A stretch of DNA of 64,000 bases from Benincasa hispida (taxonomy: Eukaryota > Streptophyta > Magnoliopsida > Cucurbitales > Cucurbitaceae): positions 44,265,885 through 44,329,884 of the forward strand of contig NC_052354.1 in NCBI RefSeq assembly GCF_009727055.1. The letters are read 5' to 3'. Position numbers and translations under genes: made by a program. The notes under the pieces are model-generated. The model was given only the letters and a program-made list of their open reading frames with translations, searched no databases and had not been told where the DNA came from. The number at the start of each line of letters is the position of its first letter. The first letter of the stretch is position 1. This document shows positions 47,501-58,963 of the stretch, in pieces.

Positions 47501-48300
47501 CATTTTGTTCTTTCAATCTCTTAAGATCTGAATTCCTAAAACAAACTAAGCCTCTCTCCCAAATCTTTCATTTGGAATTGGGTTGCTAACTAGTTATTAA
47601 CTTCAGTCAGTAGACCTACATCATTATTAATGAGTAGGATATCGTCTACATACAACACTAGAAAAGCTACTGAACTATTGATGATCCTCTTGTATACACA
47701 AAGCTCATCAACATTCTGATTAAAACCATAAGATTTGATTGCAGTATCAAACCTTATATTCTAAGATCGAGAAGCTTTCTTCAGTCTATAAATGGATCGA
47801 TTAAGCCTACAAACCTTTTGCTCTTGACCTTGGGTTATGAATCCCTCAGGCTGCTCCATATAAATGGTCTCCTCAAGATTGTCATTCAGAAAAAAAATCT
47901 TGTCGTTCACTTGCCAAATCTTATAGTCATAATATGAGACAATGGATAGGAGGATCCGAATAGACTTTAACATGGAAATAGGTGAAAAATTCTCCTTATA
48001 GTCGACTTTCTCATCATGGGTATAACCCTTTACCACTAGTCTAGCCTTGAAGGTTTGCACCTTCCCATCAGCACCTCATTTTCTCTTGTAGGTCCATTTG
48101 TAACCTATAGGTTTAACCCCATCAGGTATATCTATAAGATCCCAAACTGAATTAAAGTACATCGACTCCATTTCGAGATCCGTGGTTTTGATCCACTCAT
48201 CTTTGTCAACATCCTCTATTGCCTTCTTGTAAGATAATAGGTCCTCAACATCTCCGTCAACTACCATAGCTAAGACTTCCGTTAAACCCATATAACAGAC
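47500..48300 (-). pseudogene. Copia C reverse transcriptase
   Basis: 48291-48076 reads DKDEWIKTTDLEMESM, SVWDLIDIPDGVKPIG and YKWTYKRK. 48060-47761 continues FKARLVVKGYTHDEKVDYK and EETIYMEQPEGFITQGQEQK. Across a stop at 47760 the frame resumes to the catalytic box LYVDDILL (YVDD codons near 47642-47653). Two or three stops interrupt it. Confidence 0.85.
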
Positions 48301-48399
48301 AGGTGATTTTGCAACCCTCCTCGAGGTTCCCTCAACGCTTGAGGTGGATTTGACGTACTACATGATCTAACTTCAACAATTCTTGTTGAAGTGTTGGGT

Positions 48400-49316
48400 T
48401 ATTCAACAACTCTCGTTGAAAGTTTAGTAGATTCCTTGGAAAGTTCATTCAATACAACCTTACTGCGGGGCTTGTACTTCCTTATGTGGTCTTCTTCCAG
48501 AAAAGTAGCGTTTGTCAATACAAACACTTTGTTTTCTTTAGGGTCGAAGAAGAAACCACCTCTCGTTTCTTTGGGGTAGCCTACAAATAGGCATAGTTTT
48601 GAACGAGGTTCCAGTTTCTTAGGATTTGCCTCAAGCACATATGTTGGGCAACCCCAAATTCTGAAATGAGGTAAACTAGTTTTACGACCATTTCATAACT
48701 CCAAAGGTGTTCTGGTAACACTTTTAGATGGAATGAAGTTCAAAATATATGTTGTAGTCTCTACTTTATAACCTCAAAACGAGTCAGGTAAGGAAGCATA
48801 GCTCATCATAGACCGAACCATATCCAACAGGGTTAAATTTCTCCTTTCTGATACACCATTTTATTGAGGTGTACCAGGTACTGAGAGTTGGGATACAATT
48901 CCATGTTCTATCAAATAGTTTTGGAATGTTAGATTCATAAACTCTCCACTTCGATCATATCGAAATGTCTTAATAGTTCCATTTAATGCATTTTCAACTT
49001 CAGTCTTGAACTCTTTGAACTTTTCAAAAGATTCAGACTTATGTTGCATTAAATAAACAAACTCATATCTTGAATAATCATCAGTAAAAGTGATGAAATA
49101 TAAACCTCTCCTTGTTTTAACATTCATTAGACCATAGAGGTCTGAATGTACCAACTCTAGAGGTTCTTTGGCCCTGTGACCTTTTCCAGTAAAGGGTCTT
49201 GTAGTCATTTTTCCTCCAAGGTATGACTCGCACACAGGTAAAGAACTTTCTTCTAACTCGCTTAAAATTACATTCTTCACTAATCTCTCCATCCTATTGG
49301 GATTAATGTGCCTCAA
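48400..49316 (-). pseudogene. Copia C integrase
   Basis: 49316-48861 includes the core ELVHSDLYGLMNVKTRRG, DDYSRYEFVYLM, then FRYDRSGEF with the second catalytic Asp (Gly of DRGGEF changed to Ser), and LSVPGTPQ. After a stop come NGVSERRN with the catalytic Glu and, at 48638-48399, LEPRSKLCLFVGYPKETRGG, the usual integrase C-terminal block. Confidence 0.85.
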
Positions 49317-49331
49317 TCTTCAGTGCCAAAG

Positions 49332-49760
49332 TTAGACATTTTCTTTAGGAGAAATTTTAAGTCTTTTATGTTGAGTTACTGTAGTTTTAAACATTTCAGT
49401 GTTATTGAGGACTTTAGTTGCTAACGGTCTTAGCACATAAAGGTTGTTTTCCAGTTCTGCAAAATAAATATTAACACCATTTTTTAAACTAAACACTTTA
49501 TTTACATGGAAGTTGATACAATAAGATTGTTCGAGTAAACACGTTATAGAAATTAGGTTCCTTTTTAAACCAGGAACTACATACACATTTCTAGTAAAAT
49601 GATTTTATTTTGTAAAGTTAGCTGGAGACCTGCGACCCCCACGTCACAGTCGAGACGACGTGTCCATATTCCAACCCCGGCATCGTCATCTCACCAGCAT
49701 CAAGTTTCCGCTAAGAACTAATTTCCCTGAAATGAAGAACAAATGTAGTTAGGGCGCCGA
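49332..49760 (-). pseudogene. Copia C protease remnant and pre-integrase region
   Basis: 49586-49332 reads MYVVPGLKRNLISITCLLEQ and ENNLYVLRPL. The protease just upstream is damaged: only FIDSAP remains where DSGA-DH is expected. Confidence 0.75.
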
Positions 49761-49888
49761 ATCAATAAATCCAGGAAGATCATCCATTCTCCACTGAAAC
49801 ATGTTTCCAAAACAAAGTAAAATCATATTATCTTGGCGCTTTTCTTTTCTGCAAGTACTTAGGACAGTTCCTCTTCCAATGTTCCTGC

Positions 49889-50565
49889 CTACTTGTAATG
49901 GAAAACAGATTCCTTTTGCAACTTTAGCTTTCTTACCCTTTTGGGCAGCAGTTGGTGGGTGAGCTTTCCCTTTTCCACCTCTTCTTCTTCCCACTTTTTG
50001 GTGTCGAAGGAAGAAGGTACTGCTTTTGTCCCAAAGGTAAAACCTCTATAAAACCTCTTAGAGGATGAAGCAACATTTGCCTCACCCTTCTGTTTTCCTG
50101 TCATCAAGGACTATAAGGTTTGTAAGGCTCATTGAGCAAGGTGGTTAGTTGTAGTCAATCCTGTTCAAAACAGCATTGCTATGGAAGTGTATAAAATTTT
50201 TAAGTAAAGATTCCAAAAAAAGCTAACCTGGCTAGGTTCATCGATGACAAACCATTCATCTCCACCACATTGGAAGTGGATGTGAGGCACATGTTCTCGA
50301 ACAGATGCCCATCTTGCATACGGGTATTGAAGATGTGTTTGAGAGTGTCATGCTTAAGCTCTACAGATAATTGTCCAAACATTCCCCTCAGGGTCTCCAT
50401 GATCTCACGGGCTATGAGCACAAGCTCATGCTTCTTGGCCAAGACTTCAAAAAGACTCATCAAGATATACGCTCGGCCCTTTTCGTTTGCCCGTGTCCAA
50501 TGCTCATATGCTTCTTGAACATTTCGAGTAACATTTGGTGCTAGAATGGGAGGATGGTCCTCCAC
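49889..50565 (-). pseudogene. Copia C gag
   Basis: 50565-50200 includes VTRNVQEAYEHWTRANEKGR, LVLIAREIMETLRGMFGQ and HIFNTRMQDGHLFENMCL. The C-terminal part (50107-49749) is frameshifted through the zinc knuckle, which reads partly KESVFHYK in one frame and KGICFPLQ in another. Confidence 0.8.
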
Positions 50566-50904
50566 CAGGACAAAACAAAGGTCATCAATGATAAGTATTG
50601 TGTTGATCGTATTTTTTCATGAAGTGTAGTTTTCACCCGTTAATTTATCGGATGCGAGTAGATTTAAGGTCGCAGAAGTCATTGTGAAATAAATTTTCAG
50701 AAACCATACAAATTATTTATTATTAGTTTATTTGTATTAAACCAACAAGACAACCAATCAATTTTAGCAAAATAGTCTAATGTACCCTAAGTGATATCTG
50801 TTTTGCAATGATGTTTCAGTGAGGCAGGACAAAAGTTACCGTAGGGTGATCAAGTGCCCCTTCACTGAAATGAGATAATCTCAACTAATAGACAAAACAA
50901 CTCC

Positions 50905-52074
50905 TTATCAAATATTTAAATCATTTTTAAATATTATCAACTCTCTAGAACCATAATGTTTAATTCGTTAATTAAACATCAATTATACCAAATATAATAA
51001 TCCAAACTCTAAACGAGTTTGAATATTCCAAATTCTCTCAACACGATATTCTAAGGTTTAATCCTTTTACGAGCTAGTAGATGGACCTAATGGACCTACA
51101 AAACATGAGCTCCAACGATTTGAGAAAACTCTTTAAACCAAATTAATCACTATTCATTAACTACTGAGACACACCACTATAGCTCAGTAGTTGCACTATT
51201 CTCATTGTAGATATATTTCTGTCCACTTGATTTAACCATAATCAGTAAGTCGATCATTCACCGGTCATTCGTATTTACAGCCAGGTCAAAAATATTGTTT
51301 TACCCCTATAATACATCTTGTTTCTTAAGTCTCCACTGATCTTCTATTGAACAATTGGTTTATGGTCTAACCAATAAACTAGATCCATCTCAGTCATGAG
51401 AGGGTGGGGCCCCTTTGTTCAAGAACAGGAGTCGGTACTTAAAGGAACAACCTATCTGTTGACCCTAAGATGGGTAGGAATGGATTTCGTTTTGCAAGGC
51501 TATGTCCTCAGCTATCTATCTAATCTTACCCCTAAAATATGAGGCTTATTAAGCGGTGATGTTGAACCACGCTCATCTATGTCAAGGATAATCCTGAATA
51601 AACAAGAGTTCGTAGTTAGCACAGGATTAAGGTCGAGTTACCTTAGGTCATTGAATTGAAATAATCAGTTTTAACAATAAAGTCATCGAGAAAAGTGACT
51701 ATTTTGTGATCCGGTCTTATGCAAACGTCTTTTGCATAGGATGCCTCCACTCACATGTCTCCACATAAACGACTTTGAGATCACATTGTTTATATCAATA
51801 TACAAAGTGGGTCGCATCCATAGTATCCCCAGGATAAAGTACCCAGCCTTATTCATATATTTATAGACCTTTTTGACTATATACTAAAACTCTATCCTCT
51901 TTTATGTCTCTACATAAAGTTTAAGTATTCATGTTATAGCCTTGGGTTCGTTTACTGGATTTATGAATGAATGCAATTCATAACACCTTTTAAGAAAGAA
52001 CTCTCAAATAATACCTTTTGTGAATAGAATATGTTTAATGTTTACAAACTGCGAGTTTTAGGACATTTCTAACA
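50905..52074 (-). repeat. Truncated LTR of copia B type (inferred 5' LTR)
   Basis: Homologous to 33121-34184 in the same orientation, ending plus-strand TTTCTAACA. It lacks the first about 700 bases of the full LTR (equivalent of 32404-33120). The left junction falls in a TCAAATATTTAAATC stretch next to copia C leader. Confidence 0.75.
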
Positions 52075-53094
52075 TATCAAAGATTGAGTCTATCAACGAC
52101 AGATTTTGCAATATTTATAATTCTTTCAAAATTTTGTTATATACTTGATACTCATTGCAATTACTAATATTTAATGGACCGACTTAAAAATTATAACTAA
52201 ATGCAGATTTAGTAAAAATGTCTCCAGGTAATTTTCTATTGAGAATATTGATTTTCGATTCGGTCAAAAATACCCCCATCTGGACTTTTCATTTTTAAGA
52301 AAGGCTAAAATGGAGAGAAATATAATGTAACAACTAAAAATAAATTGACATTATTTTGTAATTTTTTTATAAAAAATAATAATAAATAAATAAATAAAAC
52401 CTATTACCTAACCTTATTTTGAATTAATTTCTAGACTCTTAATCTGACAAATTCAAAGAATAAAATATGGCTAGATAGTTTCCACACTAGAAAAACGATG
52501 ATCTAGATAAGATTGAATTCCCTCAACCTTCTCAACGATTACAATAGTCAAGGAAAATGAGTCCTTTGAACTTGAAGATTTTAAAACTTAGGTCAAAACC
52601 TAAAATTTTGGATTATAAATTACGTTTCAACTATTTTAAAATGAAATCTAACCATATCTAAATTATTTTGATTTTTATGCTATTTTACAGACCCACGTAT
52701 CATAGTTGTTGGATTGCTATACACAATACTCTGGAGTTGGTTTTATATAGGGATCTTATGTGGTTTACACGATTGTAATGTTATAGCATTTGCTAACTTT
52801 GTGCTTTACAAATGCTACCACAATCACAATTGCCATGAAGTAGTTAGAAAAAGGACAAGTTTAGCATTCAAAAACCATATAAGTAGTCGAATGCAAGTAG
52901 AAATCTTACCATAATTCTATGTAAGAAATACCATTAAAATACATTTCAAACTCATATTAACAAGAATCCAAAACTTTTTAAACTTTTTAACCATACAAAG
53001 TTGGCAAATGCTACCGGCTGGAATTTAGTGCAGCATCCTAACAATCTCCTTGCGAGAGCTTGAAAGTACGATATTCTTGTAATGGCTATTTTTT
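52075..53094. other. Intergenic AT-rich DNA
   Basis: The first part (52075-52160) resembles dispersed TATCA/GATAGA-type repeats also seen at 25075-25160 and 32290-32400. No gene recognised. Confidence 0.5.
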
Positions 53095-53440
53095 ACAGGC
53101 TGCTTTGGGATCGAACCCCTCCCGCATTTGGAGAAGTATTTTGTAGAGGAGAAAGGTTATAGGTGGAGAGTGGGATTAGTACACAAATCTGTGTCTGAGG
53201 ATCCTTGGATTCCTAACTAAACAAATTTTAGACTCATTTAAGCGATAGAGAATCTCCGAAGACAATCTCAAACTTTATTACCTCGAAGGGCAGGTGAAAT
53301 AAAGAGTTGGTTAAAGAAGCATTTGTTCTACACGATGTGGATGACATCCTTAAGATCCCTTGAAACGGACGACGGTTTCCAAATGAGATTATATGGAGGT
53401 AGAATCGGATTCAATCAAAGTCATCAAGTTTTTTAATTTT
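53095..53440 (+). mobile_element. LINE fragment (RT C-terminal/zf-RVT region)
   Basis: In shifting plus-strand frames: GSNPSRIWRSIL, then KGYRWRVGLV, SEDPWIPN, LVKEAF-like and DVDDILKIPL. These are the ordered blocks of the linker between reverse transcriptase and RNase H in plant LINEs. No intact frame. Confidence 0.75.
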
Positions 53441-53641
53441 GAAAATTCTGGCTTTTTTTTAAAAAAAAAAAAAGGCTCTTTTTCTTGCTCCAATAAATAT
53501 TTCTTGTTTTTATAAAATTCCTATAGAGGAAAACAAGGTTGCTCATAATCTAACAACTTTAGCTTCTTCCAAGTCTTTCTCTTTTTAGAGAGTTTTTTTC
53601 CTCCCTCTGTCCCTCATCCTCGAGAGGGATCAATACTCAAT

Positions 53642-53905
53642 ATCATGCTCGAACATGTACTTATTAAAAGTGTATTTATTTTCTATCGGTATCTACAGAT
53701 TGATCACGAGCCGAAATATGGTTTGGACCCTTATGTGTCTTGAGCTTATACTGAATGCAGTGAATATGAATTTTGTAACATTTTCTAATTTTTTTTATAG
53801 TCGCCCATTAAAAGGAAATATTTTCTCAATTTTTGTTTTGCCAATTTATCGTAACAGAAAATCAACTCGTATCAATCAATCGAATTTGTTGAATAAGTAG
53901 TATTT
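53642..53905 (+). pseudogene. ndhE: Nuclear copy of plastid ndhE (NUPT)
   Basis: The translation matches plastid NADH dehydrogenase subunit 4[16 protein letters not shown], then [28 protein letters not shown], and after a gap [18 protein letters not shown] up to the stop at 53898-53900. The start is altered (CTCGAACATGTACTT follows a changed ATG). About 50 bases encoding the last membrane segment are missing between FSIFV and IYRN. Similarity stops within a few bases after the stop codon, so the transferred piece is short. It is not functional. Confidence 0.88.
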
Positions 53906-54176
53906 AACTACCCAAACCCAAAAGTGTGTAAATGTAAATGAATTTTTAGAATCCAAGCATAGGACAAGCAGGTACTGCCATATTTCCAAATGTGGTTTAT
54001 AAAACTATCATTCGACAAAGACTGTAATGGCATAACAGCAAAGAAATATTATACAGAAATCAGAACCTTCAACCTCTCAAAGGAGCCCAAACTCAACTGA
54101 TATGGATAACAAGCTCTAACTTCACTTATGCAACATAATTCACTTACAGATCATTTGGAACTGAAGAAAAAACCCT

Positions 54177-57100
54177 CTACTTGAGAGGTGCCAATCCAAG
54201 AGAAGCACGAATCCTATTCCATTCTGCGATTTCCGGATCTTCCTCACCTGCCCCGGCTTCCTTTTTCTCCTTCTTTTCTTTCTTCTTCCTCGGCTCCTCT
54301 CTATCCTCCGCTCCATCCCTTCTTCTAGGACTAACACTGCTACGACTGTGCCTCTTCCGGTACTCCCCATCCTCCCGATCTTTACTCCTACTTCGGCTCT
54401 TTGAATGGCTCCTTCTCCTACCACGATCTCTGTCTCGTCTCTCCCGCTCCCTGCCTTCCCTTTCCCTATCTCGATCTCTGCCATATTCCTTCTCATCCCT
54501 AAGGCGATGGCGATCCCTGTCCCTATCCCTATCTCTGTCTCTATCCCTGTCTCTGTCTCTATCCCTGTCCCTGTCTCGATCCCGATCCCTATCCCTTTCT
54601 CGATCTCTATCTCTTTCCCTTCCACGTCCCCGATCTCTATCATAGTCTCTGTCATAGTCCCGGTCTCTATCATAATCTCGGTCCCTGTGATTAAACAAAA
54701 GAAATGTGGCGTGTCAAGTGATCAAAATTTTTCCCACTCATTGGAACGGTGTAGTCAGACAGCTCATAAATGCATCTAAGTAACGCATCATAGACAAGAA
54801 TTTCAGGATTAAAAGATGGGGAATAATGTATCCTATGCTGGATGCACAAACAGGTAATTTCGTAGGAAAAGCAGAAGACGCAGAAAAGCTTAACATTTGG
54901 GAAGAACGCCATATATAAACTCGATGGTGCTTGGAAAAAAAAAATCAAATTAGCTTTTTCACCAAAAAGCCAAGGGAAAAGCATGTGATAATTCCCAGCT
55001 GTAGTCCCCAAAGATAATCTCTCAATGCAATACAAAAGTAAAATTGAGAAAATGAGATCACTATGATAAACATATGTACGATCCATCATACTTCTCAGCT
55101 GCACACTGTCAGTACAGAGAAACCTGGCAGGATCTTGAGAATTTACTGTAGGAAGCAGCAAGCAACCACTGGCTTGAAATACCATGGTCGTGACAGAAAA
55201 CATGTGAATGTTAATTGACCAGTAAGGACGTAGTAATCCAAAAATAACATATTCCAACTGCTTCCAGCTAACTAGTTTGGAAAAAAACAAACAAACAAAC
55301 AAACAGAACAAGACTGATTTTTCCACAGAGTGCATCAAAATCAGTAAAAAAAGCCAGATCAAATCACAATTCATTTTATTTAAATAACCTATCATGTCGG
55401 GAACAAAAAGAATATATATCTTTATTCTCACAGAAGGCACATTGTCAAACACCAAAATCAACCTAGCACTCACAGAATTAGCATGGCAAAAAAAAAAAAA
55501 AAAAACCAACTTAGCACTCAGCTTGACCTACACCACGATGGTCAGAAGGGCAAAGATCTTAGAAGTTAGAAGCAACTAAACCCAATCCCAAGATACTAGA
55601 TAGGCAAGGGCATGGATTTTCCAGACCAGGCTAATAACTTCATGTGGCACACCACAATTTCCGTTCTCCTATTCATCTTCTAATTTTGTTTGATATAATT
55701 TTTCAACTATCACCGACACCAACTCTACTAAGAGAATTGCATTGACAACAAAAAGACTCAAGTAAAACATAAATTTTGCATTAAAATTTGTTAATTCTGG
55801 CCTTGGACATTATTATTCACATTCAGCAAAAAAAAAAATGTGATCTACAAATTGAAGGCATCTAATAGATTGGAGATATCAATTAATGGCACCCTCCACA
55901 GGAGGAAATATTCACAAATTCAGAAAGGACATCAAAGTTGAATTGCATCCATAAAAAACAAGAGGCGAGGGAGGGAGAAGAAACAGGTAAAACAGAGAAG
56001 ACAGGGGATCAGACCTGTGTCTGTGACTATCACGCCTTCTGTCTCTGTCTCTCTCCCGCACAGGACTTCTCCCTCGATAATAATTCTGCAGATGCAAGAT
56101 ATCATTATATCAAACAGGTTAGCAAGAATATAAAAATGCAAACTAGATGTTTTTGTATACAAACAGATAATGCGTTTATACCTTCTCATGAATATCATCT
56201 TCTAAAGAATCATTAATTGGTTCAGCCTCCTCCTTTTCTTCCTCCTCCTCAAAGTCATCTTCTAGAGCACTTTTCCTTGCAGGCAATGAACCAGAAGATT
56301 CAAGGGTCCATCTGCCATTACAAAGTGTATCTTATTTAGGTTAGTCCAAAAGAAGCATCACATTCAAAACTGAACATTAAAGACACATATAAGAGAGAAA
56401 ACAGAACAGCAACATTTAGAACTTGTGATCCATGTACTTCTGTTTGTCAAACGATGAATAATGCATATTTCTCCTAATGCCCTGATTTTAGTAATATAAT
56501 ATCAACCTCCGCTTGGAAAAAAAATGACTGGAAAAATAACCACGTGAGTAATCAGTACCATACCTCTTTTTGACACGTGGCAGAGCTATGTCACATGAAT
56601 AATCTTTAGTAAGAAGTTCATCAATGACTTCATCCACGTGTGATAAAGCAAAACCTAATATAAATAAGATCGAATTCATACCTTCTTTTTAGAGAGGAGA
56701 TCATAACTAGAAATACATTATTGCAACAAGAATCTAGAATCATCTAGTCTTCACAATTACTGATTAGATAAAATTCAAAAAGAGGTCCAGAAGCTTACAT
56801 CCATCAGCTAGTTTTCTCCTCAATTTCCGATAGTCATTGTACAAAGGTTCCAGGTAGCGATACACGTCGACATCAGTGCCAGTGAGACGCAAGTAAAAGG
56901 CACCAAGAACCCGAACATATCTAAGTCCCAAAAGAAAAATGTAACTTCAAAAGTATGCTTGAAAGAGGCTTGAAAACAAACATACCATTTTCAGGAAATC
57001 ACGAGAGAGAGAGTTTTCACTAAGACAACATAGTTATTCTCCAATAGTCGAAAGATTTAGATCCAAGCAGACAGGGCATTTTCAAGACCATGCAGTATAA

Positions 57101-57875
57101 AAGCAAAGCAATCATCTCAAGCCAAGGCGAGTAAGCAACAACTTTAAGAACCATAGAAAACCACAACGCATTTCCAATGTACTTCAGTTAGCTAAACCAA
57201 AAGCTTAATTCATCCATTTCTTATGCTTATCCTTAGAACTCAAGGACACGGTTATGCAACCTATAGAACAGATCATGTTCAAGTAAGGTCGTCCATTTCT
57301 TATGCTTATCAAATCACAATTAACAAACACAGTGCCCGTAAAGAAATTCTTAAAATCATTCACTATCTTAATTTCGAACTCACTGATTGACTGCAAATAC
57401 TTTCTGACCTACAAGTATTTAGTTTTCATAAATTTCGCAGTAAGTTCCTAAAATCATGGCTTCTTTAATCTCCATAAAACAAACAATTGAAATATTTCTT
57501 CCAATTAACCCTACTCCGAAATGCTTCTAGGTAACCAAAATGCATAGTTCTATTTAATGGAAAGTGAAATGACGATAACAATTACTTGTAATCTTCGTTC
57601 TTGATGAACTCGATTACGATTTCCTTCTCCGGCTGAATCTGGAGCATCTTCATGACAAGACACATGAACGGCGTGGGCTTGCGGTTTCCACCATATGTAC
57701 CGCCGAGGTGGTCAAGCTCCATAGCTTTATCAACCAATGTCTCCGCCGTCAACCCAAAACATTGTTCTTTCCAGTAAGTGTTCTGGTAGATCTTAGAGCG
57801 AAGAATCTTCTCCACCAGGTTCTGTGGGTTCGTTCCCCTTATGCTTTTCGCAGCTGGGTCGGTTCGATTAGCCAT
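54177..57875 (-). CDS. PRP38: Pre-mRNA-splicing factor 38 (PRP38/PRPF38A)
   Basis: Complete gene on the minus strand. Exons in order are 57875-57586, 56920-56799, 56654-56564, 56311-56182, 56085-56015 and 54684-54177, giving 1212 nt or 403 residues, all introns GT-AG. The start MANRTDPAAKSIRGTNPQNL is the conserved N-terminus of the family. The PRP38 domain runs to about residue 170, with VEKILRSKIYQNTYWKE, LGGTYGGNRKPTPFMCL, YVRVLGAFYLRLTG, YNDYRKLRRKLADG and VDEVIDELLTKD. An acidic linker (EEEEEKEEAEP) follows, then a long tail rich in RD, RE and RS, ending GLAPLK. Known role: a component of the U4/U6.U5 tri-snRNP/B complex needed for spliceosome activation. The RS-like tail is usual in plant and animal homologues. 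Fully open, so probably functional. Confidence 0.96.
54505..54600 (-). repeat. Arg-Asp coding microsatellite in PRP38 exon 6
   Basis: A hexamer-like repeat (GATCGG, GATAGA, GACAGG variants) encodes more than ten consecutive RD pairs in the tail. The opposite strand therefore shows long spurious open frames. Confidence 0.85.
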
Positions 57876-58177
57876 AACTACCAGCTATAGAACAGCAAAA
57901 TCCGTGTCGGTCCAGGGAAATTGACGGAAAAGATTGATCGAAACCCTAATTCTGACGCCGGACGGGGGAGGATAGAGAAATGAGTCATACAACTTACGAA
58001 CTACGAATTACAATTGGGCGGAACTGGAAGAAATGGACTCGGGGGAAATGCTCCAATTGTATTTAATTCGATGCCCTAAAATTATTTTTAATTTAAGTTA
58101 ATTAACTTAAATTAAAACTCGAATTTATGTTCAAAATATTTTCAACTTTAAAAATTATCTTTGTGGATAGATTGGAT
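57876..58177. other. 5' flank of PRP38
   Basis: Probably holds the 5' UTR (57876-about 58000) and promoter. No unambiguous TATA box was found. Confidence 0.5.
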
Positions 58178-58780
58178 TGGAGGTGTTCATGGGTTCGATT
58201 GGGTTGAGTTGAAAGATTTTTTAAATTTAATTCAATTGTTGAAATTGTAAATTGCTTCAACTCAAATAACCATTGTTAAAAAATAATTCAACCTAACCCA
58301 ACCATGAAATATTTTGGTTGGGTTGGTTCGGGTTAATCGAGTCATTTATTAAAAATTTTGTTCTAAAAAGAATCAAAACGTAAATATGTAAAAAAAATAA
58401 AATAAAAAAAAATAAAACTAACTCAATTTCAATCTATATAGTGAAAATTTTCTTTCTAAAATGCAAATAAACTACTTTTAAGAGTTTTGAATAATAAATT
58501 ATTAAAAATGTTGAAATTTAATAAAATTAAAATCAATATATGTATAAATAATTGTGTTATAAGTAACGGAAAATGTATATTTTAAAGTTAATAATAAATT
58601 CGGATTGGTTCGGGTTGGTTTTAGTTATATTAGGTGAACACATAAACCAACTCAATCCATAAAATTTTCATTTATTTGAACTCAACCCAACCCAAATAAG
58701 TTGATAACTCAATTCAAACCACACCAATTGGGTTGGGTTGATCGGTTTTTTCGGGTCATCGGATTTTTTGAACACCCCTA
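58178..58780. mobile_element. hAT-type MITE (603 bp) with 8-bp target duplication
   Basis: The ends are inverted (left TGGAGGTGTTCA, right TGAACACCCCTA). They are flanked by GATTGGAT (58170-58177) and GGTTGGAT (58781-58788), an 8-bp duplication with one change. The interior is rich in GGGTTGG-like blocks and has no coding capacity. The same end type (TAGAGGTGTTC) starts the hAT element at 58964. Confidence 0.75.
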
Positions 58781-58963
58781 GGTTGGATTGGATTGGGATA
58801 TTTTAGATCAATTCAAAAATTCAAATTGGTCAGATTGGTTATTCTAATGATCTTCAATCCAATCCTTAAAATTCGGGTTGAATTAGGTTGGATTGTCACA
58901 TTGTTTATTTTTTTGTTTATTTTCTTTTTTATTACATTTTTATTAATTTAAAATACTTAAATC

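Larger units (their letters stand above)
42737..50904 (-). mobile_element. Ty1/copia element C nested in element B
   Basis: Minus-strand copia with 3' LTR 42737-46522, itself interrupted by a solo LTR at 44195-46285. Polypurine tract at about 46523-46538, RNase H 46991-46698, RT 48300-47500, integrase 49316-48400, protease/pre-integrase 49760-49332 and gag 50565-49890. The right side ends in leader sequence that abuts the truncated LTR of element B near 50905, so its own 5' LTR is missing. Many stops and frameshifts are present. Confidence 0.75.
32404..52074 (-). mobile_element. Outer Ty1/copia element B, carrying several nested elements
   Basis: Minus-strand copia whose 3' LTR is 32404-34184 and whose truncated 5' LTR is inferred at about 50905-52074; both LTRs share orientation and sequence. 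Its own body reads from right to left: leader (about 41766-42736 and 38750-39622), gag 38749-37931, protease near 37900, integrase 37317-37100, RT 35198-34857 and RNase H 34605-34343. Nested inside are an LTR-like insertion (35269-about 37004), a gypsy-like solo LTR (39628-41760) and copia C (42737-about 50904). That the two distant LTRs belong to one element is an inference from orientation, type and the continuing leader. Confidence 0.65.

Noticed and set aside
54181..54779. Plus-strand and alternate minus-strand open frames across PRP38 exon 6
   Set aside because: Shadows of the Arg-Asp/Arg-Ser codon repeat; serine/leucine- or proline-rich translations without domain content.
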